Positions 15,240-21,494 of a DNA stretch of 21,494 nucleotides are shown here, one piece after another; within the stretch, counting starts at the first letter, position 1, and the number at the start of each line of letters is the position of its first letter. The stretch is from positions 1-21,494 of the forward strand of contig JAKQXK010000329.1 of assembly GCA_029561505.1 (NCBI GenBank). Direction: 5' to 3'. The notes under the pieces were generated by a model, which was not told the origin of the DNA, ran no database searches, and saw only the letters and a list, made by a program, of their open reading frames with translations. The DNA is from Spirochaetota bacterium. GTDB lineage: Bacteria; Spirochaetota; Leptospiria; Turneriellales; Turneriellaceae. A program made the position numbers and the translations under genes.

Positions 15240-15842
15240 TTACAACTTCTTCACGGCGGTGATGATCTTTACCTTGTTGTACTCTTTGCGCGCAAAAAAG
15301 AAAACTTCTTTTTCGACGTAAGTAAATTCAAAACGGGCCGTCTTGTCGCCGAGATTCTTCAGCAATAGATTAGAATTCTCGAAGTTGAAAATCCAATAGA
15401 GCGTCGTGGTTTTGCCCGCAGTATCTTCAACCGTCAGTTTTGTGTAAGCAGCCCCGTTCGTGTCGGTGATGCGGCCCGAGACCGTGCCTTCAAACGAACC
15501 TTCTGCATCTGCCGTGAATTTGCCCAGAGTCTCAGGACAAACAGCAGCAGCTTCGACCGCGAAAAGGTACCCGAGCCTTGTGCCGTGATCGGTATCGCCG
15601 ATTCTTTCCATATCAATGTTTTTTTCGCTCTTCAAAAATTTCTCGAAACCCTTTGCGCTCTTGATGACGCAGAGGCCCAGCTGCACATTGCGCTGTTCTG
15701 AATTTTTTAACTTTGTGAGATCGAGCTTCTCAATGCATTGGCAAGATCTTTCGGTTATCGCCCGCATCGGCTCTATGTGCGTCTCCGCCTCGAGTGCATA
15801 AATGCAGAGCACCAGCAGACAGATCGTGGCATAAAATTTCAT
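15240..15842 (-). CDS. small secreted protein, unknown function
   Basis: The protein has 200 residues with a signal peptide ('FYATICLLVLCIYALEAE', cleavage near residue 19). The N-terminal half is helical and has Cys residues in 'SCQCIEKL' and 'LGLCVIKS', plus one in 'AAAVCPE', likely disulfide-bonded outside the cytoplasm. The C-terminal half (about 110-200) is beta-rich ('FEGTVSGRI', 'KLTVEDTAGKTTTLYW', 'ARFEFTYVEKEVFFF') and might be an OB- or barrel-like domain. No family is recognised. It lies 19 bases upstream of the CAP gene and 65 bases downstream of the lpd stop. Confidence 0.78.
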   Translation of the reverse strand: MKFYATICLLVLCIYALEAETHIEPMRAITERSCQCIEKLDLTKLKNSEQRNVQLGLCVIKSAKGFEKFLKSEKNIDMERIGDTDHGTRLGYLFAVEAAAVCPETLGKFTADAEGSFEGTVSGRITDTNGAAYTKLTVEDTAGKTTTLYWIFNFENSNLLLKNLGDKTARFEFTYVEKEVFFFARKEYNKVKIITAVKKL

Positions 15843-15907
15843 GGCAGCAAATAGCGAACCCGGTTAAGCCCGTCAAGTATGCTAAATTTCTTGCTGGGGG
15901 TGCCCGA

Positions 15908-17293
15908 TCAATAGTCGACGGCCACGCCCTCAAGCACCGCGAACGCCTGAAACACCGTTTCAGAAAACGTCGGGTGTGGAAAAACAGCGTGCAAGAAGTC
16001 TTCGGCCAGAAGCTCAGACCCCATCGCGAGCGAAACCTGCCCGATTAATTCTGCGGCGTTTTCGCCGACGATCTGCGCGCCGAGAATTTCACCTGTTGTC
16101 GAATCGGTGAAAACACGCGAAAAGCCATTTTGTTCAGCTGCCGCAAGCGCCATACCAGAAGCTATCCACGGAAACTCGCCAGTCTTGAACGCGCGTTTAC
16201 TCTCGCTCAACTGTTTTTCGGTTAAGCCGATGGTTGCAACCTGCGGCGAAGTATAGATGCAACCGGGTATCTCACCTGGCGGGTGTGGTTTTTTGCCCGC
16301 GATAAGTTCTGCCACGTAAACTCCCTGGTGGGCTGCGCGGTGCGCCAGCAATTTGCCCTGGGTCACATCGCCAATCGCGTAGATATTGGGGGCTTTCGTG
16401 CGCTGGCTCGGGTCGACAGCGACGAACTTGCGGTCGTCGAGAATGCCGAGGCCTTCGAGGCCGACACCTTCGGTATTCGGCTGCACACCGATGGCGACGA
16501 GCACTGCGTCGGCCTGAATCTTCATCTCTTTGCCGTCGGTGCTTTTGAGTGCAAACTGAACGCCGCTCTTGTCTTCTGCACTCGAAATAATCTGAGCACC
16601 TTCTAAAATGTGCATGCCGCGTTGCTCGAGCGCTTTGCGCAGGTGCGACGCAACCTTGATGTCGTCATTCGGCAGAATATGCGGTGCCATCTCGATGAGC
16701 GTCACTTTGCTGCCGAGGCATTGGTAGAAGTCAGCGAACTCAAGGCCAATGGCGCCACCGCCGATTACCACGAGTGACTTGGGCAGCTCTCGCTGCACCA
16801 GAGCATCACGGTATTGCCATACCCGTTTCGAAAACGGCAGTTGCGGTAAGGCGCGGGCCCGCGCCCCTGTAGCAATACAGACGTTCTTGAAAGTAATCTG
16901 GCGTTTATCGTTTCCGTGCGCCACCACAAGCTGCGCCGCCGATTCGAATGCAGCCGAGCCCTCGATGAGCGTGACACCATACTTTTTGAAAAGCGACTTA
17001 ATGCCGTTCTGCAGGCGGTTCGCGATCGACCTTGAGCGCTCGATAATTTCTGGCAGATTGGCTTCGACAGAGCCATTGACTTTCAGGCCGAGTTTTCCGC
17101 TGTGCAATTTATGCAAGAGGTGCGCCGAAGACAGCAGCGCCTTTGTCGGTATGCAGCCCCAGTTGAGGCAGACGCCACCCGCGTTTTCTTTTTCGATTAC
17201 AGCGGTCTTTAAGCCGAGTTGCGCCGCGCGTATGGCAGAGCTATATCCGCCTGGGCCTGCGCCGATCACCACGTAGTCAAAAGTTTCTGCCAT
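15908..17293 (-). CDS. lpdA: dihydrolipoamide dehydrogenase (E3)
   Basis: The protein has 461 residues, standard for the family. It reoxidises dihydrolipoamide of 2-oxoacid dehydrogenase complexes or the glycine cleavage system with FAD and NAD+. The FAD motif GAGPGGY (11-17) and redox disulfide GGVCLNWGCIPTK (Cys42, Cys47) are present. So are the NAD motif VIGGGAIGLEFA, the second FAD motif 'IYAIGDV', and the active-site His440/Glu445 pair in 'FPHPTFSE'. I start at ATG 17293, 15 residues inside the longer frame, because the FAD fold begins directly after it. No E1/E2 or gcv genes are adjacent, so it is an orphan E3 that could serve several complexes. It is transcribed divergently from the PAP2 gene across 93 bases. 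Confidence 0.93.
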   Translation of the reverse strand: MAETFDYVVIGAGPGGYSSAIRAAQLGLKTAVIEKENAGGVCLNWGCIPTKALLSSAHLLHKLHSGKLGLKVNGSVEANLPEIIERSRSIANRLQNGIKSLFKKYGVTLIEGSAAFESAAQLVVAHGNDKRQITFKNVCIATGARARALPQLPFSKRVWQYRDALVQRELPKSLVVIGGGAIGLEFADFYQCLGSKVTLIEMAPHILPNDDIKVASHLRKALEQRGMHILEGAQIISSAEDKSGVQFALKSTDGKEMKIQADAVLVAIGVQPNTEGVGLEGLGILDDRKFVAVDPSQRTKAPNIYAIGDVTQGKLLAHRAAHQGVYVAELIAGKKPHPPGEIPGCIYTSPQVATIGLTEKQLSESKRAFKTGEFPWIASGMALAAAEQNGFSRVFTDSTTGEILGAQIVGENAAELIGQVSLAMGSELLAEDFLHAVFPHPTFSETVFQAFAVLEGVAVDY

Positions 17294-17386
17294 ACCACAT
17301 TCAGCAAATGCTCTGCGCAGAGGCAAGTGACTTTGCAATTGCCCGCATGGCGGGGTTCTGGGGCATTGCTCACTTTGAAGGTGGCC

Positions 17387-17905
17387 ATGTTTCTGATTGA
17401 AATCGACAAGCGCGTATTCGAATACCTGACGCTCTATGCTAATCCGCCCTGGCTTTCAGCATTTTGCGAGAAGCTCGGCGACTGGTCAACGTACACAATA
17501 CCGGTTATTGTTTTTTTTGTACTCTATTACTGGCTCAATAGCCCACGCTTTCTGCGTTTCTTGCTGCTGCTGATCGTTGTGCTCGCCGCGAGTGAAGCGA
17601 CGGCGCAGCTTCTGAAGTTTCTGGTTGCCCGCCCCCGCCCGGCAGTCGAATGGCTCATTTACGTCGACCCGAAGGCGCTGGGATTTCCTTCGGCGCACGC
17701 CGTGAATACGATGGCGCTGGCTGTTCTGTTTGCGCGCTGGTTCGGCAACAGACTCTACTGGTATCTGCCGCTGCCGCTGATTATTGGCGCCTCGCGAGTG
17801 CTGGCTAATTACCACTATCCGCTCGATGTCGTGGGGGGGTGGACAATTGGCTACGCCATTGCAACTCTCATCTGCAGCATTTGGCTACGCCGCTTCGCGC
17901 CGTAG
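17387..17905 (+). CDS. PAP2-family membrane phosphatase
   Basis: The protein has 172 residues and about five membrane segments. The lipid phosphate phosphatase signature is complete: KFLVARPRP (Lys77 through Arg84-Pro85), FPSAH (Ser102, His104) and SRVLANYHYPLD (Arg137, His143, Asp147). Likely substrates are undecaprenyl diphosphate or other lipid phosphates at the outer face of the inner membrane; sequence alone does not choose. I start at ATG 17387 because AAGGTGG sits just upstream and the first membrane segment follows. An 11-bp inverted repeat overlaps its stop codon. Confidence 0.9.
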   Translation: MFLIEIDKRVFEYLTLYANPPWLSAFCEKLGDWSTYTIPVIVFFVLYYWLNSPRFLRFLLLLIVVLAASEATAQLLKFLVARPRPAVEWLIYVDPKALGFPSAHAVNTMALAVLFARWFGNRLYWYLPLPLIIGASRVLANYHYPLDVVGGWTIGYAIATLICSIWLRRFAP

Positions 17906-17911
17906 CCAAAT
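17879..17911 (+). terminator. 11-bp perfect hairpin overlapping the PAP2 stop codon
   Basis: ATTTGGCTACG (17879-17889) and CGTAGCCAAAT (17901-17911) are exact complements. An inner CGC/GCG pairing (17891-17893 with 17897-17899) extends the fold. The TAG stop (17903-17905) lies in the right arm. No T-run follows, so it may act as a weak terminator or an RNA-stabilising 3' structure. Confidence 0.5.
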
Positions 17912-17916
17912 GTAAC

Positions 17917-17990
17917 CACAACTTTGTGCTTTACGCTATGTGCGGCGCACAATTCTTGTGCATAGAAACACTGCACCGCAAGATGCAGTG
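17917..17990. promoter_or_regulatory. cluster of three inverted repeats upstream of the phasin-like gene
   Basis: CACAA-CT-TTGTG (17917-17928), GCACAA-TTC-TTGTGC (17947-17961) and CACTGCA-N8-TGCAGTG (17969-17990) are all perfect dyads. The first two share a CACAA/TTGTG core about 31 bases apart, like a repeated operator. They fall in the 158 bases between the PAP2 stop and the phasin ATG. Confidence 0.4.
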
Positions 17991-18063
17991 AATAAGCCAC
18001 GGGGGCCCGGCAGCCGGCGTTTTAGCCGTCGCAAAGCTACCTCGGGCAGCAAAGGAGCTTAAA

Positions 18064-18387
18064 ATGGAACAAGGTGTAAATAAAGTCGTCAGCTTCGGTA
18101 TCGGAGCATTTGAATCAGCACGTACAAGCGCTGAATCGCTTCTGAAAAACCTCGAAGTTGAAATCAACGCGCTGATCGCATCAGGCGAATCAGTTCAATC
18201 AGAAAATGCAGTGAAAGTGCGCAGCGCGGTCACGAACGCATCAGCAAAGATTTCTACGCTGGTTGATCAGGCAAAAGCACAGTATACTGACCTGAGCGCA
18301 AAAGCTCAGAAAGCAGTTGCTGAACTGCAGGCAAAAGCAAGCGAACTCGCTGCGAAACTGCCCGGTTCAAAGCAAGAAGCCGCTTAA
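18064..18387 (+). CDS. phasin-like coiled-coil protein
   Basis: The protein has 107 residues, is almost wholly alpha-helical and is rich in Ala, Lys, Glu and Ser, with heptad-like patterning from about residue 20 to 100. It has no Cys, Trp or membrane segment. Composition and layout ('IGAFESARTSAESLLKNLEVEI', 'AKAQKAVAELQAKASELAAKL') fit the phasin-related family, which coats polyhydroxyalkanoate granules in other bacteria. No PHA synthase gene is in the window, so a granule role is only inferred. A strong ribosome site AAGGAG (18052-18057) and an excellent terminator suggest an abundant, monocistronic product. Confidence 0.72.
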   Translation: MEQGVNKVVSFGIGAFESARTSAESLLKNLEVEINALIASGESVQSENAVKVRSAVTNASAKISTLVDQAKAQYTDLSAKAQKAVAELQAKASELAAKLPGSKQEAA

Positions 18388-18389
18388 CA

Positions 18390-18425
18390 ATTTTGTCCGT
18401 TGCGCGTAAGCGCAACGGACAAAAT
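18390..18425. terminator. 16-bp perfect stem, bidirectional terminator
   Basis: The left arm 18390-18405 begins ATTTTGTCC and the right arm 18410-18425 ends GGACAAAAT. All 16 bases are complementary around a GTAA loop. It lies between the convergent phasin and cheX genes, just after the phasin stop, with T-rich DNA on both sides. A strong intrinsic terminator for both strands. Confidence 0.85.
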
Positions 18426-18446
18426 CTTCTTCATCCGCGGCTTTTT

Positions 18447-18908
18447 TTATGTTAGGCCAATTATTAAATTCGCCGCATGACCCTTCCAGGTCATGGGTAT
18501 TACGAGCGTCGGCTCGGCTAAAACAAACTTAAACTCTTCGGGTTCGCCCACAACTACGCTCGGCACTGATATGTCAAAGCCGCTGCCAAAATGCGTACGC
18601 GCGTTACCAGAAATGGTATTTGCCATTTCGGCGATCATCGGTATCAGATCTTCGTCGCTTTCAGCTGCGCTTCCCAAAACAACCTGAACCAGATCTTCAA
18701 TCACCGGCTTTTCACAGGTTATCACAAGCCCGCCGCGGTGGCTGCCCGAAATGCCGATGTGGCCTGAGTACGCGAGCAACGGGTGCTTCTGTGATTTGTT
18801 GTCGAGGTTATACGGTACGCCGAACTCGGGTTTGGGTGCGCCGAGTGCGGTAAAATATTGTGTCGTTGAATTCAAGAGCGCCGTGATGTCGCTGTCGCTC
18901 AGCCGCAT
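18447..18908 (-). CDS. cheX: CheX-like chemotaxis phosphatase (second copy)
   Basis: The protein has 153 residues, the usual size for CheX, which dephosphorylates CheY-P. The catalytic ExxN pair sits in 'EMANTISGNA' (Glu94, Asn97), the CheX signature. It is flanked by 'YSGHIGISGSHRGGLVITC' and 'FDISVPSVVVGEP'. It is clearly paralogous to the gene just upstream, sharing 'YSGHIGISG', 'ANTI.GNAR' and 'TWKG/NWKG'. Only five bases separate the two, so they are one transcript with cheY. Confidence 0.87.
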   Translation of the reverse strand: MRLSDSDITALLNSTTQYFTALGAPKPEFGVPYNLDNKSQKHPLLAYSGHIGISGSHRGGLVITCEKPVIEDLVQVVLGSAAESDEDLIPMIAEMANTISGNARTHFGSGFDISVPSVVVGEPEEFKFVLAEPTLVIPMTWKGHAANLIIGLT

Positions 18909-18913
18909 TGTGG

Positions 18914-19360
18914 TTAATCTATCCCCACTACCAAATAAGCCTGATAGCCTTTCCAGTTAATAGGCAGCACCACAACCGGCGTGCGCAACACGATGCGAAA
19001 ATTCGCAGGCTTGCCCTTGAAAATTGTCGGTACAGAAATGTTAAAGTCAGAACCAAATGACGTGCGCGCATTACCTGCGATAGTGTTCGCGATTTCGCCG
19101 ATCATGTCGAAAATCGACTGGTCGTCGACTTCATCGGTCAGCAGAATCTTGCGTGTGACATCGGCGAGCATTTCGCGCGGGCAGGTAATGTAGAGACCGC
19201 CACGGCGGTTACCAGAAATGCCGATGTGGCCCGAATAGTCGAGCAGCAACTGTTCAGGGCCTTTAGTATAAGGGATACCGAGCTCGGCCTTCTCGCCGGT
19301 GACCTCTGCGAAATACGAGATCGTGCCGTTAATGAAGACCTGTATTTCTTCTTGCTTCAT
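18914..19360 (-). CDS. cheX: CheX-like chemotaxis phosphatase (first copy)
   Basis: The protein has 148 residues. ExxN is in 'EIANTIAGNA' (Glu89, Asn92), matching the CheY-P phosphatase site, with 'DYSGHIGISGNRRGGLYITC' before it and 'FNISVPTIFKGKP' after. The ATG lies three bases after the cheY stop, so translation is coupled. Both copies keep the catalytic residues, which points to a retained tandem duplication rather than decay. CheX proteins act as dimers, so the pair may form heterodimers; this is inference. Confidence 0.88.
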   Translation of the reverse strand: MKQEEIQVFINGTISYFAEVTGEKAELGIPYTKGPEQLLLDYSGHIGISGNRRGGLYITCPREMLADVTRKILLTDEVDDQSIFDMIGEIANTIAGNARTSFGSDFNISVPTIFKGKPANFRIVLRTPVVVLPINWKGYQAYLVVGID

Positions 19361-19363
19361 GTA

Positions 19364-19723
19364 TCAGTCAGCAACAACCTGATCGAAAGCTTCTTTGATG
19401 CTCTCTGGGGTAAAAGGTTTGCCAAGAAAGCTGCGCGCACCTTTCTTGAGTGCTTCGAGTGCAGTCGCTTCGTCTTTGAGAGCAGAAACGACCATGACCT
19501 TGACGTCAGGCTTGATCTTGAGAAGTTCTTCGAGGCACTGCAGGCCATCCATCTCAGGCATCGTGATATCGAGCGTCACAACGTCGGGCAGCGTGGTTTT
19601 AAATAGTTCAACAGCCTGTTTACCGTCGGCGGCCGTACCAACGATTTCAATACCTGCAACGGTCAGATATTTTTCAATCGCCTTGCGCATAATACTCGAA
19701 TCGTCGACAATCATCAGCTTCAT
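19364..19723 (-). CDS. cheY: CheY-like single-domain response regulator
   Basis: The protein has 119 residues and a receiver domain only. The acidic pocket Asp7-Asp8 (VDDSS), phospho-acceptor Asp52 (LDITMPEMDG), Ser80 in 'VVSALKD' and Lys102 (GKPF) are all present. I start at ATG 19723, with AAGGTGAG just upstream, rather than the longer frame. It is the first gene of cheY-cheX-cheX. The next genes encode its likely phosphatases. No kinase or flagellar gene is nearby. Confidence 0.93.
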   Translation of the reverse strand: MKLMIVDDSSIMRKAIEKYLTVAGIEIVGTAADGKQAVELFKTTLPDVVTLDITMPEMDGLQCLEELLKIKPDVKVMVVSALKDEATALEALKKGARSFLGKPFTPESIKEAFDQVVAD

Positions 19724-19795
19724 AGGCTCACCTTGAGGCTTTGCCAGTGCCGTCACGTGTTTTTCGCTGATCATGATGCCCGCCGAAAAAAGCAG

Positions 19796-19824
19796 GATAT
19801 ACCACCCTGAACAAGCATTCGCAA
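19796..19824 (-). promoter_or_regulatory. candidate sigma-70 promoter for the cheY-cheX operon
   Basis: On the minus strand, TTGCGA (19824-19819), a 17-base spacer, and TATATC (19801-19796). Each box matches four of six consensus bases. It would give a leader of about 65 bases before the cheY ATG at 19723. Confidence 0.35.
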
Positions 19825-19891
19825 CTGCGCGCGACATAATCCCTCGCGTAACAGATTCTTGTCACTGCACCCGGCTCTGGCAAATTGCCGC

Positions 19892-20452
19892 ATGGCAGAC
19901 AACGAAAAAGAATTTTATGGCCCGTTATATCCTCTGATCGGGGTGTGGCAAGGTGACAACGGCATGGATGTCTCGCCCGAACCCGACGGCGAAGAGATGT
20001 CTCCGTATTTTGAGACAATCACTATTGTGCCGGTCGGTGATGCCAACAATGCCGAAGAGCAGACTCTTGTGGCACTGTCGTATACACAAGTTGTCACGAA
20101 AAAATCGACGGGTCAGGTTTTTCACCATCAGACCGGGTATTTTTATTATGAAAAGAAAACAGATGAAATACTGTATTCGCTGACGATACCCCGCGCAGTC
20201 TCTGTGCTCGCTAAAGGCAAGGCTTCGGTCGCTGGCACCAAAACAGAAATCAGCGTGCATGCCGAAGCAGTCGATAAGAACTATGGCATTATTGAATCCT
20301 CATTTATGGCGGCAAAAGCATCGACACGCGCCTTCGATATGCAACTCGTCGTCGACGGCGATGCGCTCAGCTATTCGATGAAAACCAGCGTTGATATCTA
20401 TGGCAAGAAGGGTTTTGCGCACACCGATGAAAATTCTCTGAAAAGAAAGTAA
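19892..20452 (+). CDS. nitrobindin/THAP4-like heme-binding beta-barrel protein
   Basis: The protein has 186 residues. The opening 'LYPLIGVWQGDNG' carries the GxWxG motif of the FABP-like nitrobindin/THAP4 C-terminal family. 'QVFHHQTGYFYYEK' and 'LSYSMKTSVDIYGKKGFAHTDENSLKRK' follow the family's strand order and place a His near the C-terminus (FAHTDENSL), where the heme ligand usually lies. Characterised members bind heme b and interact with nitric oxide or peroxynitrite. I start at ATG 19892 rather than an upstream TTG because the fold begins there. It is divergent from cheY and likely cytoplasmic. Confidence 0.8.
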   Translation: MADNEKEFYGPLYPLIGVWQGDNGMDVSPEPDGEEMSPYFETITIVPVGDANNAEEQTLVALSYTQVVTKKSTGQVFHHQTGYFYYEKKTDEILYSLTIPRAVSVLAKGKASVAGTKTEISVHAEAVDKNYGIIESSFMAAKASTRAFDMQLVVDGDALSYSMKTSVDIYGKKGFAHTDENSLKRK

Positions 20453-20498
20453 TCTCTTCGGCGACATTTTTCGCCTTGCAGCCCCGCATTGAGTACAT

Positions 20499-20520
20499 TG
20501 CCTTTGTCTGTAGCAAGGCA
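20499..20520 (+). terminator. weak hairpin after the nitrobindin-like gene
   Basis: TGCCTT (20499-20504) pairs with AAGGCA (20515-20520). A second small stem, GGCGA/TCGCC (20460-20475), precedes it. T-rich sequence follows. Either might end the transcript; neither is strong. Confidence 0.3.
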
Positions 20521-20546
20521 TGAATTTAGGTTTTATTTGGGGAGCT

Positions 20547-20622
20547 TTGACAATCCTCAGCTAATGCAAAAACTCATGCAGGCCCAGACGACAGGTGCAT
20601 TGCATTCATTATGCAATGTGCA
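20547..20622 (+). promoter_or_regulatory. yceI upstream region: TTGACA box and clustered TGCA motifs
   Basis: A perfect TTGACA (20547-20552) has no good -10 at 16-18 bases. Six TGCA motifs follow within 58 bases (20565, 20577, 20596, 20601, 20612, 20619). Four fall in a dyad, ATTGCAT (20599-20605), TCATT, ATGCAAT (20611-20617), with GTGC/GCAC flanks. A candidate operator or 5' UTR hairpin ahead of the yceI ribosome site (AGAGG). Confidence 0.35.
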
Positions 20623-20644
20623 CTACAACCATTAAGAGGCTTAA

Positions 20645-21271
20645 ATGAAAAAAACGATGACGATCGCAGCATTGGCTGCGGCAGCACTGCTGTTTACAGC
20701 GTGCGAAAAACCACCCGTTGCACAAGCGGCAGCGGCGGTAGAGGTGTTTACCCCGGCGAAAGCTGAAGGCAAAGAATTCAAAATCGATGCTGCGAGCAGT
20801 AAAATCACCTGGATAGGCACAAAAGTCACAGGCAAACACAACGGTACTATCAACCTCAAAGAAGGTTCTGTCTTTGTAAAAGACGGATCTATCGTTGCGG
20901 GCAAATTCGTCGCCGACATGGCGTCACTCGACGATAAAGATCTGTCAGGTGAATACCACGACAAACTGAACAAGCACCTCAAGAGCGACGAGTTTTTTGA
21001 CGTGGCAAAATTTCCAGAAGGTCTGTTCGAAATCAGCGCCGTTGAAAAATCAGAAAAGGGCGCGACAATCAAGGGCAACCTGACGCTGAAGGGTATCACT
21101 CATGGCGTGACATTCGACGCAGAAATTGTTTCTGATAAGAACATACCCAAAGCGGCAAAAGCCACTTTCAACATCGATCGTAAGAAATGGGGCATTGTTT
21201 ATCCAGGTAAACCAGACGACCTGATCTCTGACACGATTAACCTGACCCTCGATCTGAAGATCAAGAAATAA
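20645..21271 (+). CDS. YceI-family lipoprotein
   Basis: The protein has 208 residues. The signal peptide ends in the lipobox LFTAC (Cys20), so the mature protein is membrane-anchored. The YceI lipocalin-like barrel follows: 'FKIDAASSKITWIGTKVTGKHNGTI', 'LKSDEFFDVAKFP', 'IKGNLTLKGITHGVTFDAEI', and 'WGI' near the end. YceI proteins bind polyisoprenoids or similar lipids in the periplasm. A good ribosome site (AGAGG) precedes the ATG. It is flanked by a possible regulatory dyad upstream and a terminator downstream, so it is probably monocistronic. Confidence 0.93.
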   Translation: MKKTMTIAALAAAALLFTACEKPPVAQAAAAVEVFTPAKAEGKEFKIDAASSKITWIGTKVTGKHNGTINLKEGSVFVKDGSIVAGKFVADMASLDDKDLSGEYHDKLNKHLKSDEFFDVAKFPEGLFEISAVEKSEKGATIKGNLTLKGITHGVTFDAEIVSDKNIPKAAKATFNIDRKKWGIVYPGKPDDLISDTINLTLDLKIKK

Positions 21272-21279
21272 CCAACCTA

Positions 21280-21303
21280 CCTGCGCGCCTGTCTGCGCGC
21301 AGG
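21280..21303. terminator. 9-bp GC-rich hairpin between convergent genes
   Basis: CCTGCGCGC (21280-21288), a 6-base loop and GCGCGCAGG (21295-21303). It lies eight bases past the yceI stop and four bases past the cyclase stop on the other strand, followed on the plus strand by a CTTTTT stretch. A likely bidirectional terminator. Confidence 0.7.
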
Positions 21304-21307
21304 GTCT

Positions 21308-21494
21308 TCACCTTTTTACCAGTTCGTCGAGCGAAAAAATTTCAATCTCTTGCAACTTGCCGCGTACACCTGAATGCGCAACCTTTCGGCACTTGATCAG
21401 ATTACCCAATCTGTTTCGTGTGTTGCCATCGATCAGAATGTCGACACCCGCTTCTTTTGTCATCGACTCAAGCCGGCTGGCTGTGTTCACTGGG
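21308..21494 (-). CDS. class III adenylate/guanylate cyclase, C-terminal end (partial)
   Basis: The gene runs in from the right edge. About 62 residues are visible. 'PVNTASRLESMTKEAG' is the conserved class III cyclase stretch in which the Asn and Arg of NxxxR stabilise the transition state, so the catalytic domain is probably active. 'GVRGKLQEIEIFSL' is the typical end of such domains. The V of VNTAS is encoded by GTG and could be mistaken for a start; the frame continues beyond 21490. N-terminal sensor domains are outside the window. Confidence 0.88.
   Translation of the reverse strand, partial: PVNTASRLESMTKEAGVDILIDGNTRNRLGNLIKCRKVAHSGVRGKLQEIEIFSLDELVKR

Noticed and set aside
15848..15876. 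TTGACG-N17-TATTTG promoter upstream of the 200-aa secreted protein
   Set aside because: The -10 abuts the start codon, so transcription would begin inside the ATG; the -10 match is also poor.

Overview
The window is ordinary chromosomal bacterial DNA of moderate GC, densely packed with about 26 protein genes on both strands. No gene-free stretch exceeds 300 bases (the longest, 20453-20644, is about 190). I see no rRNA or tRNA genes, insertion sequences, CRISPR arrays or phage genes. The gene content suggests a free-living spirochaete of the Leptospira/Leptonema/Turneriella group. The evidence is a cysteine-free PerR-type Fur protein, a metallo-beta-lactamase/cyclic-nucleotide-binding fusion, CheX-type phosphatases beside CheY, loose lipoboxes, a phasin-like coiled-coil protein and a class III cyclase. 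This assignment is an inference.

Layout. (1) 1-2798, plus strand: a compact run with the 3' end of an unknown gene, a small membrane protein, a monoacylglycerol-lipase-like hydrolase, a DCC-family (DUF393) protein with no standard start codon, and a TIP30-like NAD(P)-binding protein. (2) 2844-9900, minus strand: a six-gene, tightly coupled run. In transcription order it encodes an MBL/cNMP-binding fusion, a 143-aa unknown, an SPL-like radical SAM protein, UbiX, a secreted unknown, and a 691-aa membrane protein. The last is a clear homologue of membrane pyrophosphatases (HppA) that has lost nearly all its pyrophosphate- and Mg-binding residues. (3) 10079-12703, minus strand: perR-like regulator, an Ig-like lipoprotein and an outer-membrane-barrel protein. 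(4) 12824-13558, plus strand: an RsbW/SpoIIAB-like ATPase-fold protein. (5) 13634-17293, minus strand: an aldehyde dehydrogenase lacking its catalytic domain, a CAP/SCP secreted protein, a small secreted protein and dihydrolipoamide dehydrogenase. (6) 17387-18387, plus strand: a PAP2 phosphatase and a phasin-like protein. (7) 18447-19723, minus strand: cheY followed by two cheX paralogues. (8) 19892-21271, plus strand: a nitrobindin-like barrel protein and a YceI lipoprotein. A partial class III cyclase enters from the right edge on the minus strand.

The most unusual content is a set of proteins that keep a known enzyme fold but lack its defining residues: the HppA-like protein, the SPL-like protein without the H-donor cysteine, and the aldehyde dehydrogenase without its cysteine domain. 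The HppA-like protein and its secreted neighbour form the best candidate for something undescribed. The cNMP-binding fusion at the head of the same operon and the cyclase at the window edge hint that cyclic nucleotides may matter here, but no direct link is visible.
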